Source: Bacteroidaceae bacterium (GTDB taxonomy: Bacteria; Bacteroidota; Bacteroidia; Bacteroidales; Bacteroidaceae). Taken from it: a stretch of DNA of 64,000 bases. Location: contig JAFZWQ010000032.1 of assembly GCA_017617235.1 (NCBI GenBank), forward strand, positions 1 to 64,000, read 5' to 3'. The notes beneath the pieces are model-generated. The model had not been told where the DNA came from, made no database searches, and worked only from the letters and a program-made list of their open reading frames with translations. The position numbers were made by a program, and so were the translations under genes. Numbering within the stretch: the stretch's first letter is position 1; every line of letters begins with the position of its first letter. This document shows, in pieces, positions 45,733-55,204 of the stretch.

Positions 45733-47538
45733 TTAATCGTTGATTATCCGCACGCCGCCACGGTCGGCAGAGGCGACACTTTGAGCGTAGGCGCGGAGGG
45801 CTTTGCTGACCACGCGGTTACGCTTCAGGGGCTGCTGAGGACGGGCAGCGAGTTCCTCGTCGCTGAGCTTGACGTTGATGCTGCGACTGGGAATGTCGAT
45901 GACGATGATATCGCCGTCCTTTATCTTGCCGATGTTACCGCCGCTGGCTGCCTCGGGCGAGATGTGTCCGATGCTGAGGCCGCTGGTGCCGCCGCTGAAG
46001 CGTCCGTCGGTGATGAGGGCGCATTCCTTGCCCATGTGCATCGATTTGATGTACGAGGTGGGATACAGCATTTCCTGCATGCCTGGGCCTCCCTTGGGGC
46101 CTTCGTGGGTGATGACTACACAGTCGCCTTTCTTCACCTTGCCGCCGAGGATGCCTTCGCAGGCGTCTTCCTGGCTGTCGAATACGACGGCGGGACCCTC
46201 GAAGTGCCACAGTTCGGGCGCTACGCCAGCGGTCTTCACTACGCATCCGTCCTGGGCAATGTTGCCAAAGAGGACTGCCAGTCCGCCATCCTTGGTGTAG
46301 GCGTGTTCGATGTCGCGGATGCAGCCGTTCGTGCGGTCGGTGTCGAGCGTCTCCCAGCGAGCGTCCTGAGAACCCATCTGGGTGGAGAACTTGCCGCCTG
46401 GGGCGCTGCGATAGATGCGGTCGGCCTCTGGGTCGATGTTCTCGCCTGTGATGCTGTACTTCTTAATGTCCTGGCCCAGTGTGGCGCCGTTCACGCGTTT
46501 GCAATCCAAGTCGAGCAGGCCGCCTTTGGCCAGTTCGCCCATGATGCCGAGTATGCCGCCGGCTCTGTTTTCCTCTTGTATCGAGTATTTCTGCCAGTTG
46601 GGGGAGAGTTTGCAAAGGAAGGGCACCTTGCGGCTCAGGCGGTCGATGTCCTGCATGCGGAAGTCCACTTCGCCCTCCTGGGCTACTGCCAGCAGGTGCA
46701 GGACGGTATTGGTGCTGGCACCCATAGCGATGTCGAGGGTCATGGCGTTGAGGAATGCCTGACGGGTGGCTATGTTGCGGGGCAGCACGCTTTCGTCGCC
46801 CTCCTCGTAATAGGCCAGTGCGTTCTTCACAATCTGACGGGCTGCGTCCTTCAAGAGTTGCACTCGATTGACGTGTGTGGCCAGTATGCTGCCGTTGCCA
46901 GGCAGGGAGAGTCCGATGGCCTCAGTCAGGGAGTTCATCGAGTTTGCCGTGAACATACCCGAGCAGGCACCGCATCCGGGGCAGGCGCATTGCTCCACCT
47001 GGGCCAGTTCCTCGTCGCTGACGGAGGGGTCGCCGCCCTTAATCATGGCGGTAATCAGGTCTGCATTCTCGCCCTGATACTTGTGCGATTCCATGGGGCC
47101 TCCGCTGACGAAGACGGCAGGGATATTCAGTCGCATGGCTGCCATCAGCATGCCTGGGGTAATCTTGTCGCAATTCGAGATGCAAATCATGGCGTCGGCC
47201 TTGTGGGCGTTTACCATGTATTCCACGCTGTCGGCGATAATGTCGCGCGAGGGCAGCGAATAGAGCATGCCGTCGTGTCCCATCGCTATGCCGTCGTCGA
47301 TGGCAATGGTGTTGAACTCGGCAGCATAGCAGCCCAGGCGTTCGATTTCCTGTTTCACAATCTGGCCTGCTTCATGCAGATGGGTGTGACCCGGCACGAA
47401 CTGGGTAAACGAGTTTGCAATGGCGATGATGGGCTTGCCGAATTGCTCGCGCTTCATGCCTGTGGCTGCCCACAGGGCACGAGCCCCTGCCATACGGCGG
47501 CCTTCGGTGCATACGGCACTACGTAGTGGATGTTTCAT
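45733..47538 (-). CDS. ilvD: dihydroxy-acid dehydratase
   Basis: A 601-residue Fe-S dehydratase for the fourth common step of branched-chain amino acid synthesis (dihydroxy acid to 2-keto acid). Cluster ligands are visible: [12 protein letters not shown] (about residues 119-130) and [22 protein letters not shown] [20 protein letters not shown] (about 190-205). Downstream are the conserved NTVLHLLA and [20 protein letters not shown]. The length is slightly above the ~560-615 range of the family and normal. It lies upstream of ilvB in the same orientation, separated by 216 bases with a hairpin and a promoter, so ilvD is probably transcribed separately. Confidence 0.97.
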   Translation of the reverse strand: MKHPLRSAVCTEGRRMAGARALWAATGMKREQFGKPIIAIANSFTQFVPGHTHLHEAGQIVKQEIERLGCYAAEFNTIAIDDGIAMGHDGMLYSLPSRDIIADSVEYMVNAHKADAMICISNCDKITPGMLMAAMRLNIPAVFVSGGPMESHKYQGENADLITAMIKGGDPSVSDEELAQVEQCACPGCGACSGMFTANSMNSLTEAIGLSLPGNGSILATHVNRVQLLKDAARQIVKNALAYYEEGDESVLPRNIATRQAFLNAMTLDIAMGASTNTVLHLLAVAQEGEVDFRMQDIDRLSRKVPFLCKLSPNWQKYSIQEENRAGGILGIMGELAKGGLLDLDCKRVNGATLGQDIKKYSITGENIDPEADRIYRSAPGGKFSTQMGSQDARWETLDTDRTNGCIRDIEHAYTKDGGLAVLFGNIAQDGCVVKTAGVAPELWHFEGPAVVFDSQEDACEGILGGKVKKGDCVVITHEGPKGGPGMQEMLYPTSYIKSMHMGKECALITDGRFSGGTSGLSIGHISPEAASGGNIGKIKDGDIIVIDIPSRSINVKLSDEELAARPQQPLKRNRVVSKALRAYAQSVASADRGGVRIIND

Positions 47539-47572
47539 AGCGTTCTGTTGTGTTTGTTTCTGGATTTGCCCA

Positions 47573-47580
47573 CAAAGGTA
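47573..47580 (-). promoter_or_regulatory. ilvD promoter (-7 box)
   Basis: TACCTTTG on the minus strand, 34 bases before the ilvD ATG. A TTG at 47604-47606 is a possible but distant (23-base) -33 element. Confidence 0.55.
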
Positions 47581-47665
47581 CGAAAAATATGTGAATTCAT
47601 CGACAAGAATGCGAAGTTAAAGCACGAAGATTGCAACGTTTGCGACAGAGCGACGCGACGCACCG

Positions 47666-47757
47666 CTTGACACACAATTGTGTGACAAGAGAAGGAATAG
47701 TATCGCTAAGGGCGAAGGAATAGTATCGTTTCCCTTGTCACACAGCTGTGTGTCAAG
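47666..47757. repeat. paired 24-base palindromes around two 23-bp direct repeats (locus E)
   Basis: The outer elements 47666-47689 and 47734-47757 are inverted copies of each other with 22 of 24 bases matching. The centre of the palindrome changes from AATT to AGCT, so it stays self-complementary. Between them GAAGGAATAGTATCG occurs twice (47691-47705 and 47714-47728), 23 bases apart, matching the 22-23-bp units at 11034-11146. Confidence 0.8.
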
Positions 47758-47772
47758 AGCAGGATTACTTCG

Positions 47773-48717
47773 TTACTCCGAGGACGACGCATCGAGTCCC
47801 AGGTTGCGACGCAATCCTTCGTATTTGGCGCGCTTTACCGCCGAGCCACGGAACAGTTCGCGATACTGCTCAGGACTGAGCCTCTGCCAATCCTCGGGCG
47901 TCATCTCTAACAAGGACGGCGAGGGGCGGAACTCCTCGACAGGCGTCCCCTTCGCCTTTGCCAGATGCGGACAAGCCCGCAGACAACGGTCGCAACCATA
48001 GAAACATTCCGACAGCAGGGGCCTCACGTCATCGGGCAACTCGCCACGATGTTCGATGGTCAGGTACGAAAGGCAGCGACGCGCATCGAGCCCCGACTCG
48101 CTGAGGGCACCCGTGGGACACGCCTCCAGACAGCGGCGACAGTTTCCACAACCCGCAAACATAGGGTTGTCGAAGAGGGGCGTGTCGTAACAATCAGCCT
48201 CCCGCGTCAGCAGCAGTTCGCACAGGAAAAAGGCACTCCCCTCCCCTGGGATTACCAGCTGGCGGTTTCGACCAATCCAGCCCAAGCCGCAGCGCCACGC
48301 CCAATACTTCTCCATCACAGGAGCCGTGTCGACACAGATTCTAGCCCCCTCCGTCCCTCCAAGGGGGGAGATAATTTTCATGAGCTGTTGGAGTCGCTGG
48401 CGGATAACCTCGTGATAGTCGCGGCCCTGGGCATACCACGCAATTCCCTTCTGCGTGGGACCTTCGCCAGGATGGTAACTCATGGCCAGCGAAACGACAG
48501 TCCTGGCCCCATCGAGCAGCAAACGTGGGTCGCGTCGTAATTCCAGGTGGTTCTCCATGTAGTGCATCTCCCCCTGTCTGCCCGCCTCGAGCCACTCCTC
48601 GTAGTCGGACACAACGTCATCCGGCACCCGTTCCGCAGGTGCCAGCCCCACATGAGAAAAGCCAAGGCGTTTTGCCTCGGCTTTCAACTGCCTGCTATCC
48701 AAAATTTGAACCTTCAA
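47773..48717 (-). CDS. queG: epoxyqueuosine reductase
   Basis: A 314-residue enzyme that performs the last step of queuosine synthesis, reducing epoxyqueuosine in tRNA anticodons, using cobalamin and two [4Fe-4S] clusters. The ferredoxin-like cluster motifs are CGNCRRCLEACPTGAL (about residues 191-206) and YGCDRCLRACPHLAKA (about 240-255). The N-terminal part carries DTAPVMEKYWAWRCGLGWIG, which matches the QueG cobalamin-domain signature. The length is typical (about 310-380). The C-terminal HEAT-like extension of some homologues is absent. It overlaps the deacetylase gene by 4 bases and is the last gene of the long run; repeat locus E follows. Confidence 0.95.
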   Translation of the reverse strand: MKVQILDSRQLKAEAKRLGFSHVGLAPAERVPDDVVSDYEEWLEAGRQGEMHYMENHLELRRDPRLLLDGARTVVSLAMSYHPGEGPTQKGIAWYAQGRDYHEVIRQRLQQLMKIISPLGGTEGARICVDTAPVMEKYWAWRCGLGWIGRNRQLVIPGEGSAFFLCELLLTREADCYDTPLFDNPMFAGCGNCRRCLEACPTGALSESGLDARRCLSYLTIEHRGELPDDVRPLLSECFYGCDRCLRACPHLAKAKGTPVEEFRPSPSLLEMTPEDWQRLSPEQYRELFRGSAVKRAKYEGLRRNLGLDASSSE

Positions 48718-49331
48718 TCCTCAATTCTCTTAAACTCATACCCCTGATCCTTCAGCCACTGAAGGGCATCGGGCAACATAACGCGCAATTTGTCGATACT
48801 CTTCAACGAATCGTGGAAAGTGATAATGCTGCCGTTGCGGGCATAACGCTTCACGTTGTCCAACACGTCCTGTGCCGTCAGCCGACAACTATAGTCGCGT
48901 GTCACCAAGTCCCACATCACCACCTTGTAGCCGAAGATTCGCATGGTGCGATACTGCGCAGCGCCCATCCATCCGTGAGGCGGACGGAACAGCTTCGTGC
49001 GCAGTACCTCGTTGGCCTTGTGCACATTGTAGAGATACTTCCAACTGGACCAACGCAGGCCCCCGATGTGGTTATACGTGTGGTTCCCTATGGAATGTCC
49101 GCGACGGCGAACCTCCTCCAGCAACTCCGGATAGCGTGCCGCATTGTCGCCCACCATGAAGAAAGTGGCCTTGGCACCAAACTGGTCAAGGACATCCAGC
49201 ACAAAGGGAGTGGCCTCGGGAATAGGCCCATCGTCGAACGTCAGGTATACCGCCTTCTCGCGACGGCTCATCCGCCACACAGCGTGGGGATAAAGCCATC
49301 GGAGAAAACGTGCAGGTTGTTCAATAAGCAT
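48714..49331 (-). CDS. polysaccharide deacetylase (NodB-type)
   Basis: A 205-residue carbohydrate esterase family 4 protein. Motif 1 is TFDDGP (residues 31-36, catalytic and metal Asp). Motif 2 is SIGNHTYNH with the two metal His. Motif 3 is RPPHGWMG (RxxxP-like), and the catalytic base region is NGSIITFHDS. It removes N- or O-acetyl groups from peptidoglycan or other polysaccharides. There is no clear signal peptide, though the N-terminal FLRWLYPHAVW stretch is hydrophobic and could anchor it. It overlaps the DUF2723 gene by 11 bases and queG by 4, so the three are tightly coupled. The substrate is unknown. Confidence 0.93.
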   Translation of the reverse strand: MLIEQPARFLRWLYPHAVWRMSRREKAVYLTFDDGPIPEATPFVLDVLDQFGAKATFFMVGDNAARYPELLEEVRRRGHSIGNHTYNHIGGLRWSSWKYLYNVHKANEVLRTKLFRPPHGWMGAAQYRTMRIFGYKVVMWDLVTRDYSCRLTAQDVLDNVKRYARNGSIITFHDSLKSIDKLRVMLPDALQWLKDQGYEFKRIED

Positions 49332-52300
49332 CGTTTGGCGCTACGGTCCGATACAGTTCGTCCACAATCTTACGATACTTCTCGGCCTGTTTGGAATCGG
49401 CACCCTCCAGCAATTCCTGTGCCTCCTGCAGGGTGTAGTAATTGGCACGGATATCGTAGCTGGAACGGTTGGCAAAACGGGAAGGCAAACTCAGGTACCA
49501 ACGCAGGTACTCGACGCTGGTCTCTGCGATATGGGCAGCAATCTCCTCTGCCTTCTGCTTCTTACCCAGGACGAGCCACGTGCGGGCGATGTCGAGCGAA
49601 CCACCCTGCCAGCCATGAGGAACAACGGAGGCGGGAATAGCCACCTCTGCCTTCTCCATCAGCTTCAGCGCCTGTTCCTTCTTGCCTTCGCGCAGCAGTT
49701 GCAAGCCCAACTGTGCAAAGATGCGACGGTGGGTGTAGCACATACGCAAGACAGTCTCGTCGAGGTAGATATCGGGATTATCCAATCCGCCAAAGCGGAA
49801 CTTGTTCATCAGGTTGTCATACATCTTTTCCGTATCGATGGTCTTGCCGCTCTGCTCCGTATTAAACGGCGTTATGCGGTCGGCCAAGCCTTCGCGTACG
49901 AAGTTCTTACCCAAGTCGCCGTAATTGTCGCGGCCCACGGTGATGGCCACATACATCGGGCGTTCCCAGTTGGCACGTGCCAACATCTCGTACATCATCA
50001 GTTCCGACTTGTAGATGTTTCCGCGACCCTTCAGGGAGATATGCATCACATCGGGAATACTGTCGGCAGCAATCATCATACCGCTCTTGCGCACAGCCTC
50101 CTTGTCTATGGTAACAACGATGCTATCGGTGGGAATAATCTGGAAGTCCGGATCGGGGTTCAGAATCCAATGGTCTATGATGCTCGACAGTTCATAAGGA
50201 TTGTCGCCCAACGCCGCCTTCAGGGCCTGTGGGTCGTCCTTATAAAACTCCATCACCTGCTTGATGCCGTCGGGGTAGACACGAATGGCCTCGCGCGTAC
50301 CGCTTACATAATCGATACGCTTCCACGATATCGGCAACGAAGGCGAATCATAGGCCGGACGGCGCATCTGGTCTATGTACCAATCGGTCTGCAGATACGA
50401 CAGGTTGCACACACGGGCATCGGTGCGGAAGCCTTCGGTTTCCTGAGCATACCACAGGGGGAAGGTGTCGTTATCTCCGTTGGTAAAGATGATGGGGTTG
50501 TTTTCGGCCTGCAGAGTTTGCAGATAGTTGTGTCCGAAGTCGCGGCAAGTATAGCGTCCGCTGCGGTCGTGGTCGTCCCACGTCTGTCCTGCCATCTGTA
50601 TGGGAACCAGCAGACACAGGCAAGCCAGGATGGCAGCCACAGTTTCGTTCTTCACCAGTTTCTTCAGGTAATCCACCAATGCGGTGACACCCAAGCCGAC
50701 CCAGATGGCAAAGGCATAGAACGAACCGGCATAGGCATAGTCACGTTCACGTGGCTGCATCGGCGTCTGGTTCAGATAGACCACAATGGCGATACCCGTC
50801 ATGAAGAACAGGAAGAACACTACCCAGAACTGCTTTACTCCGTCGTTCAGACCGTCGTTGTTCTTGTAAACCTGCCAGAAAAGGCCCAGCAAGCCTAACA
50901 GGAGAGGCAGGGCGTAGAATACGTTACGGCCCTTGTTCTCACGTAACTCAGTAGGCAACTTCGACTGGTCGCCCAAGCGCCAGTTGTCGAACCACTTGAT
51001 ACCCGTAATCCAGTTACCATGTTCCAGTTCGCCATTGCCCTGAATATCGTTCTGGCGACCTGCGAAGTTCCACATAAAGTAACGCCAGTACATGAAGTTC
51101 ATCTGGTAGGACAGGAAGAAATAAAGGTTCTCGCCCATCGTAGGCATCTTTATCTGCTGAGTACGACCTGCAACGTTGGTCTCCACGATACGGCCCTTTA
51201 CGCCACCCATCCAATCCTCATAGGCTTGCTTGTGGCGGTCGCTGTACATACGGGGGAACAGCATGTTCTGCCCATACTTGTAATCCAGATTGTAGCGGAC
51301 CAGTTCGTAACGGTCGGGCTCGTCGGCAGTTTTCTTCTCCTGACGCTGATAGATGGGCGCACCCTGCGTAGAGACAGGCACCCAATAATCGCCCTTTACC
51401 TCCATCTGAACCTGCGAATTATAGGCAGGGCCATAGAACAAGGGACGGTCGCCATATTGTTCGCGGCTCAGGTAAGTGCCCAGCGTGAAGATATCCTCCG
51501 GCGAGTTCTGGTCCATGGGAGTATTCGCTGTTGAACGAATAACGATTACGGCATACGAAGAGTAGCCGACCATAATCATCAACATACACAACAGCGAGGT
51601 GTTCATGAGACGTGCACTGACCAGGAATTTCTTTTCCTTTTGCCAACGCAATACGAACACGAGGGCTGCAAGAACAGCTACACCAATCAGCACGCTGCTC
51701 AGGCCATAGCCGTAGAAAGGAATACCCAGCAGACCCACGCTGAGGACGTAGGAAACCGTCATTCGCATACGGTTCTCCACATCGCGATGGGTTTCCCAGA
51801 TAGCCCACAGCACCGCTGTGATGGTGAGCAGGATGTAAATAATCAAACCCGTATTGAAGGGCAGGGAAAGGGTGTTAACAAAGAACAGCTCGAACCAACC
51901 GCCAACCTTCACGATACCTGGAACAATGCCATAAAGCACTACTGCCACCAAGGCGAACGAACACAGCAGGGCAATAATGGAGCCCTTGAGGTTGGCCTTG
52001 GGAGTCTTGCGATAATAGTAGACCAGCACAATGGCAGGCAGGCAAAGCAGGTTCAACAGGTGGACACCGATGCTCAGTCCCGTCAGATAGGCTATGAGCA
52101 CCAAATAGCGGTCGCTGTGAGGCTCGTCGGCATGGTCCTCCCACTTCAGGATAAGCCAAAAGACGAGAGCCGTGAACAGACTGGAATAGGCATAAACCTC
52201 GCCCTCTACTGCCGAGAACCAGAACGTGTCGGAGAAGGTGTATACCAAAGCACCCACCAAACCACTGACCTCAACGGCAATCAGCTGACCCAGCGTTGCC

Positions 52301-52632
52301 ACCTTGCCCTGCGTTCCAATCAGTTTACGGGCCAGATGGGTAATGCTCCAGAAAAGGAACAGAATACACAAGGCACTGAACAGGGCGGACATCGTGTTCA
52401 CCATATAGGCTACCTGTGTAGGGTCGTTTGTCAGTTGTGTAAACAAATTACCCGTCAGCATGAAGAAAGGTGCGCCTGGCGGGTGACCGACTTCCAATTT
52501 ATAGGCAGTGGTAATAAACTCGGGACAGTCCCAAAAGCTGGCTGTGGGCTCTATGGTACTGCAATAGACAAATGCGGCCACGAAGAAAGTCAGCCATCCA
52601 ACCACATTATCTACAAGTCTAAAATGCTTCAT
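49321..52632 (-). CDS. DUF2723 multi-pass membrane protein (glycosyltransferase-like)
   Basis: A 1103-residue protein. About 13 transmembrane helices fill the first ~660 residues, opening with VDNVVGWLTFFVAAFVYCST and STIEPTASFWDCPEF, where the Glu/Asp-bearing first loop matches the GT-C-type protein O-mannosyltransferase fold recognised as DUF2723. A large periplasmic domain follows (about 680-980, with FTNGDNDTFPLWYAQETEG). A TPR-like helical tail ends the protein (about 1000-1100). Such proteins in Bacteroidota probably glycosylate exported proteins, for which a lipid-linked sugar would be needed; that is inference. It has its own -7 box at 52673-52680. Confidence 0.88.
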   Translation of the reverse strand: MKHFRLVDNVVGWLTFFVAAFVYCSTIEPTASFWDCPEFITTAYKLEVGHPPGAPFFMLTGNLFTQLTNDPTQVAYMVNTMSALFSALCILFLFWSITHLARKLIGTQGKVATLGQLIAVEVSGLVGALVYTFSDTFWFSAVEGEVYAYSSLFTALVFWLILKWEDHADEPHSDRYLVLIAYLTGLSIGVHLLNLLCLPAIVLVYYYRKTPKANLKGSIIALLCSFALVAVVLYGIVPGIVKVGGWFELFFVNTLSLPFNTGLIIYILLTITAVLWAIWETHRDVENRMRMTVSYVLSVGLLGIPFYGYGLSSVLIGVAVLAALVFVLRWQKEKKFLVSARLMNTSLLCMLMIMVGYSSYAVIVIRSTANTPMDQNSPEDIFTLGTYLSREQYGDRPLFYGPAYNSQVQMEVKGDYWVPVSTQGAPIYQRQEKKTADEPDRYELVRYNLDYKYGQNMLFPRMYSDRHKQAYEDWMGGVKGRIVETNVAGRTQQIKMPTMGENLYFFLSYQMNFMYWRYFMWNFAGRQNDIQGNGELEHGNWITGIKWFDNWRLGDQSKLPTELRENKGRNVFYALPLLLGLLGLFWQVYKNNDGLNDGVKQFWVVFFLFFMTGIAIVVYLNQTPMQPRERDYAYAGSFYAFAIWVGLGVTALVDYLKKLVKNETVAAILACLCLLVPIQMAGQTWDDHDRSGRYTCRDFGHNYLQTLQAENNPIIFTNGDNDTFPLWYAQETEGFRTDARVCNLSYLQTDWYIDQMRRPAYDSPSLPISWKRIDYVSGTREAIRVYPDGIKQVMEFYKDDPQALKAALGDNPYELSSIIDHWILNPDPDFQIIPTDSIVVTIDKEAVRKSGMMIAADSIPDVMHISLKGRGNIYKSELMMYEMLARANWERPMYVAITVGRDNYGDLGKNFVREGLADRITPFNTEQSGKTIDTEKMYDNLMNKFRFGGLDNPDIYLDETVLRMCYTHRRIFAQLGLQLLREGKKEQALKLMEKAEVAIPASVVPHGWQGGSLDIARTWLVLGKKQKAEEIAAHIAETSVEYLRWYLSLPSRFANRSSYDIRANYYTLQEAQELLEGADSKQAEKYRKIVDELYRTVAPNDAY

Positions 52633-52672
52633 AGAATTGATTCTTATTCTGTTTTATGGATAATTACGCGTG

Positions 52673-52680
52673 CAAAGATA
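52673..52680 (-). promoter_or_regulatory. promoter before the DUF2723 gene (-7 box)
   Basis: TATCTTTG on the minus strand, 40 bases before the ATG at 52632. A small CCGAT/ATCGG hairpin (52691-52707) lies just upstream, between this promoter and the preceding gene. Confidence 0.6.
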
Positions 52681-52708
52681 GTCAATAATTCCGATATAGC
52701 GCATCGGA

Positions 52709-53665
52709 TTAACAAAGTTTATAAAACAACTCCGGCAACAAGGTCTGAAAAGCAACGACCATGAACGCCAGAATGGTGAGGAAAAACACACCAAGGCACC
52801 ACCAGCTGTTGTGCAACGTAAAGTAGTGTGCCAACAGAGGCACCACATTCAGCAACATTAACGGCACCATCTGCAAGGGTTCGGGAACGAACAGCGAGAA
52901 AGCTGCCACCAACAACGTCTGGAACATGTAGATGTAAATCATCATGCGGGTTTGAATCTTGTCGTCGTAACGATAAATCAGATAATAGACCGACGTCCAG
53001 ATTGCCAGGAAGAGCAAAAGGAAATAGGGCAGGTGAAGAATGGCTGTCGAGGGATTGGCATACATCGCGACATTCAAATGATCCCATATCGTTATCTGTT
53101 CCCACCAAGCCACAAAAGGACTTAAGTTCTCCTGCCAAAGTTGCCAACCAAACCAAAACCAGAAGGGCAGAATGGTCCCCACAAGCGTTGCACAGAAGAC
53201 CCGCATGGACATGCAACGCATGAAGACAATCATGTACCACCAATAGAAAGGAACAAAAAGCATGACAGGGGGATAGAAGATACTGCCCAGGGATAGCAAC
53301 AGAAAAGTATGGAAAGCATCGGCTACCGGGTTTATCTGCTGATAGGTTCGGAACAACAGATAATAACTGACAGCCAGGCAGAACACAGCCACCACAATGG
53401 GCTGGAATTCGTGCAACGCACCCAGGCACGCCACTCCGAACAGCCAAGTCGAAGCCACCATACGTGAACGGACACGCAGCACTTGGTAAGTGTTGTTCGT
53501 TTCCTCCACGATGTACCCCGTAAACAATACCAACAGCAGACTGACAAGGTTGCCAAGGTCATAGGTTCCCGACGGCAACCACCACAATCCCGCAGCCAAC
53601 AGCGTACACATCAGAGGTGTGACACTGCTGCGTCCAATCCGATTGTTGATTCTGAGCTTACGCAA
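52709..53665 (-). CDS. multi-pass inner-membrane protein of unknown function
   Basis: A 318-residue integral membrane protein with about 9-10 predicted transmembrane helices (for example [49 protein letters not shown]). Loop motifs include [14 protein letters not shown] and [20 protein letters not shown] do not recognise a characterised family, although similar DUF-class proteins occur near DUF2723 genes in Bacteroidota. It overlaps purD by 8 bases, so the two are translationally coupled. It precedes the DUF2723 gene by 76 bases, which hints at an envelope role, but nothing in the sequence shows a substrate. Confidence 0.75.
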   Translation of the reverse strand: MRKLRINNRIGRSSVTPLMCTLLAAGLWWLPSGTYDLGNLVSLLLVLFTGYIVEETNNTYQVLRVRSRMVASTWLFGVACLGALHEFQPIVVAVFCLAVSYYLLFRTYQQINPVADAFHTFLLLSLGSIFYPPVMLFVPFYWWYMIVFMRCMSMRVFCATLVGTILPFWFWFGWQLWQENLSPFVAWWEQITIWDHLNVAMYANPSTAILHLPYFLLLFLAIWTSVYYLIYRYDDKIQTRMMIYIYMFQTLLVAAFSLFVPEPLQMVPLMLLNVVPLLAHYFTLHNSWWCLGVFFLTILAFMVVAFQTLLPELFYKLC

Positions 53666-55199
53666 GATCCTTTCCTATATCCCTACGGAAATATTTCCCT
53701 TCGAACTGTATCTGTTCGGCACCTAACATGCTCTTGGACAGGGCTTCTTCCTTATCACTTCCGTAGCTGCTAACAGCCAGGACACGACCTCCGTTTGTAA
53801 CCACAGCGCCGTCCTTCTCTGCCGTACCTGCATGGAACAGGATGCTGTCCTGTACGGCTTCGAATCCAGTCATGACCTTTCCTTTTTCGTAATGCTCAGG
53901 ATAGCCACCGCTGACCAACATTACACATACAGCGCTTCGCGGGTCGAAGTTTATGAAACGGCTTCCCAATTTCTGTGTGGCAACGCCCTCGAACAGGTCC
54001 AAGAGGTCGCCGTCCAGACGAAGCATCACAGTCTCTGTCTCCGGGTCTCCCATGCGGCAATTATACTCAATCACCTTGGGGTTCCCATCTACATTTATCA
54101 GACCGAAGAAAATAAAGCCCTTATAGTCGATACCCTCCTTTGCAAGGCCCTTGACGGTAGGACGGATGATTCGTTCCTCGACCTTTCGCATCCACTTCTT
54201 CGTGGCAAACGAAACTGGCGAGACGCTACCCATGCCACCTGTATTCAGACCGGTATCACCCTCGCCAATGCGTTTGTAGTCTTTTGCTTCGGGCAGAATC
54301 TTGTAGTTCTTGCCGTCGGTAAGAACGAATACAGAGCATTCAATACCACTCAGGAACTCTTCTATAACCACACGGGCCGAGGCCTCGCCAAACATGCCAT
54401 CGAGCATATCCTTCAATTCTTGTTTGGCCTGTTCGAGTGTAGGAACGATGAGTACTCCCTTGCCGGCACAAAGTCCGTCTGCCTTCAACACATAGGGAGG
54501 CTGCAGATGCTCCAAGAACTCGAGCGCCTCGTTGAGATGTTCCCCATCAAAGGTCTGATAGCGTGCGGTGGGAATATGATGACGTTGCATGAAGCCTTTG
54601 GCAAAATCCTTGCTGCCCTCCAGTTGGGCTCCTTGCTTCGACGGACCGATAACAGGAATCTTCTTCAACAGGTCGTCGGCTTTGAAATAGTCGTAAATGC
54701 CCTTTACCAGAGGGTCTTCCGGCCCTACGACCACCATGTTGATTCTATTTTCGAGTACAAAGCTACGAATGCCCTCGAAGTCATCGGCTTTCAATGGCAC
54801 ATTGATGCCTACGTTGCCGGTTCCAGCATTTCCAGGTGCAATATACAGTTTTTCCAACCGCTGGCTTTGAGCCATCTTCCAGGCAATGGCGTGTTCGCGG
54901 CCTCCGCTACCCAGCAACAAGACTCTATACCTGCGTTTATAACGTCTTACCTTTAGGTCTGTGTCTTGATAGTAGAACTGGTTTATCCGGCGGTACTTTG
55001 CTAAATTTTCAAGTAACTTACGGAATGGCTCGCGACGTTTATCCTCCAACAACTCACGTGCATAAAGCTTCTTATTGTACTTTATCCAGTTCACCATACG
55101 CAGTTCCTCCGGACGATATCTAGAGGGACGACGTTTGTTTTCATGCATGAATCGCATGATTTCGTCGTAACGGTTTTTCCAATACGCGGTTAGGCTCAT
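53658..55199 (-). CDS. purD: phosphoribosylamine-glycine ligase with an extra N-terminal domain
   Basis: A 513-residue GARS enzyme (5-phosphoribosylamine + glycine + ATP to GAR, purine synthesis step 2). The catalytic part begins at about residue 92 ([20 protein letters not shown]). It contains [12 protein letters not shown], then the ATP-grasp region ([17 protein letters not shown], and [16 protein letters not shown]) and the C-terminal [16 protein letters not shown]. The first ~85 residues are an additional Arg/Lys-rich helical domain ([20 protein letters not shown], then WIKYNKK). It resembles a helicase-associated domain. No usable ATG or GTG lies near residue 90, so the fusion is real in this sequence. 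It lies 5 bases after the peptidase gene. Confidence 0.95.
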   Translation of the reverse strand: MSLTAYWKNRYDEIMRFMHENKRRPSRYRPEELRMVNWIKYNKKLYARELLEDKRREPFRKLLENLAKYRRINQFYYQDTDLKVRRYKRRYRVLLLGSGGREHAIAWKMAQSQRLEKLYIAPGNAGTGNVGINVPLKADDFEGIRSFVLENRINMVVVGPEDPLVKGIYDYFKADDLLKKIPVIGPSKQGAQLEGSKDFAKGFMQRHHIPTARYQTFDGEHLNEALEFLEHLQPPYVLKADGLCAGKGVLIVPTLEQAKQELKDMLDGMFGEASARVVIEEFLSGIECSVFVLTDGKNYKILPEAKDYKRIGEGDTGLNTGGMGSVSPVSFATKKWMRKVEERIIRPTVKGLAKEGIDYKGFIFFGLINVDGNPKVIEYNCRMGDPETETVMLRLDGDLLDLFEGVATQKLGSRFINFDPRSAVCVMLVSGGYPEHYEKGKVMTGFEAVQDSILFHAGTAEKDGAVVTNGGRVLAVSSYGSDKEEALSKSMLGAEQIQFEGKYFRRDIGKDLA

Positions 55200-55204
55200 A
55201 ATTT

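Noticed and set aside
45715..47526. 603-residue plus-strand frame opposite ilvD
   Set aside because: Antisense shadow covering the same span as a complete dihydroxy-acid dehydratase with both cluster motifs.
49531..50898. 455-residue plus-strand frame opposite the DUF2723 gene
   Set aside because: Antisense shadow; no signal, promoter or recognisable domain.
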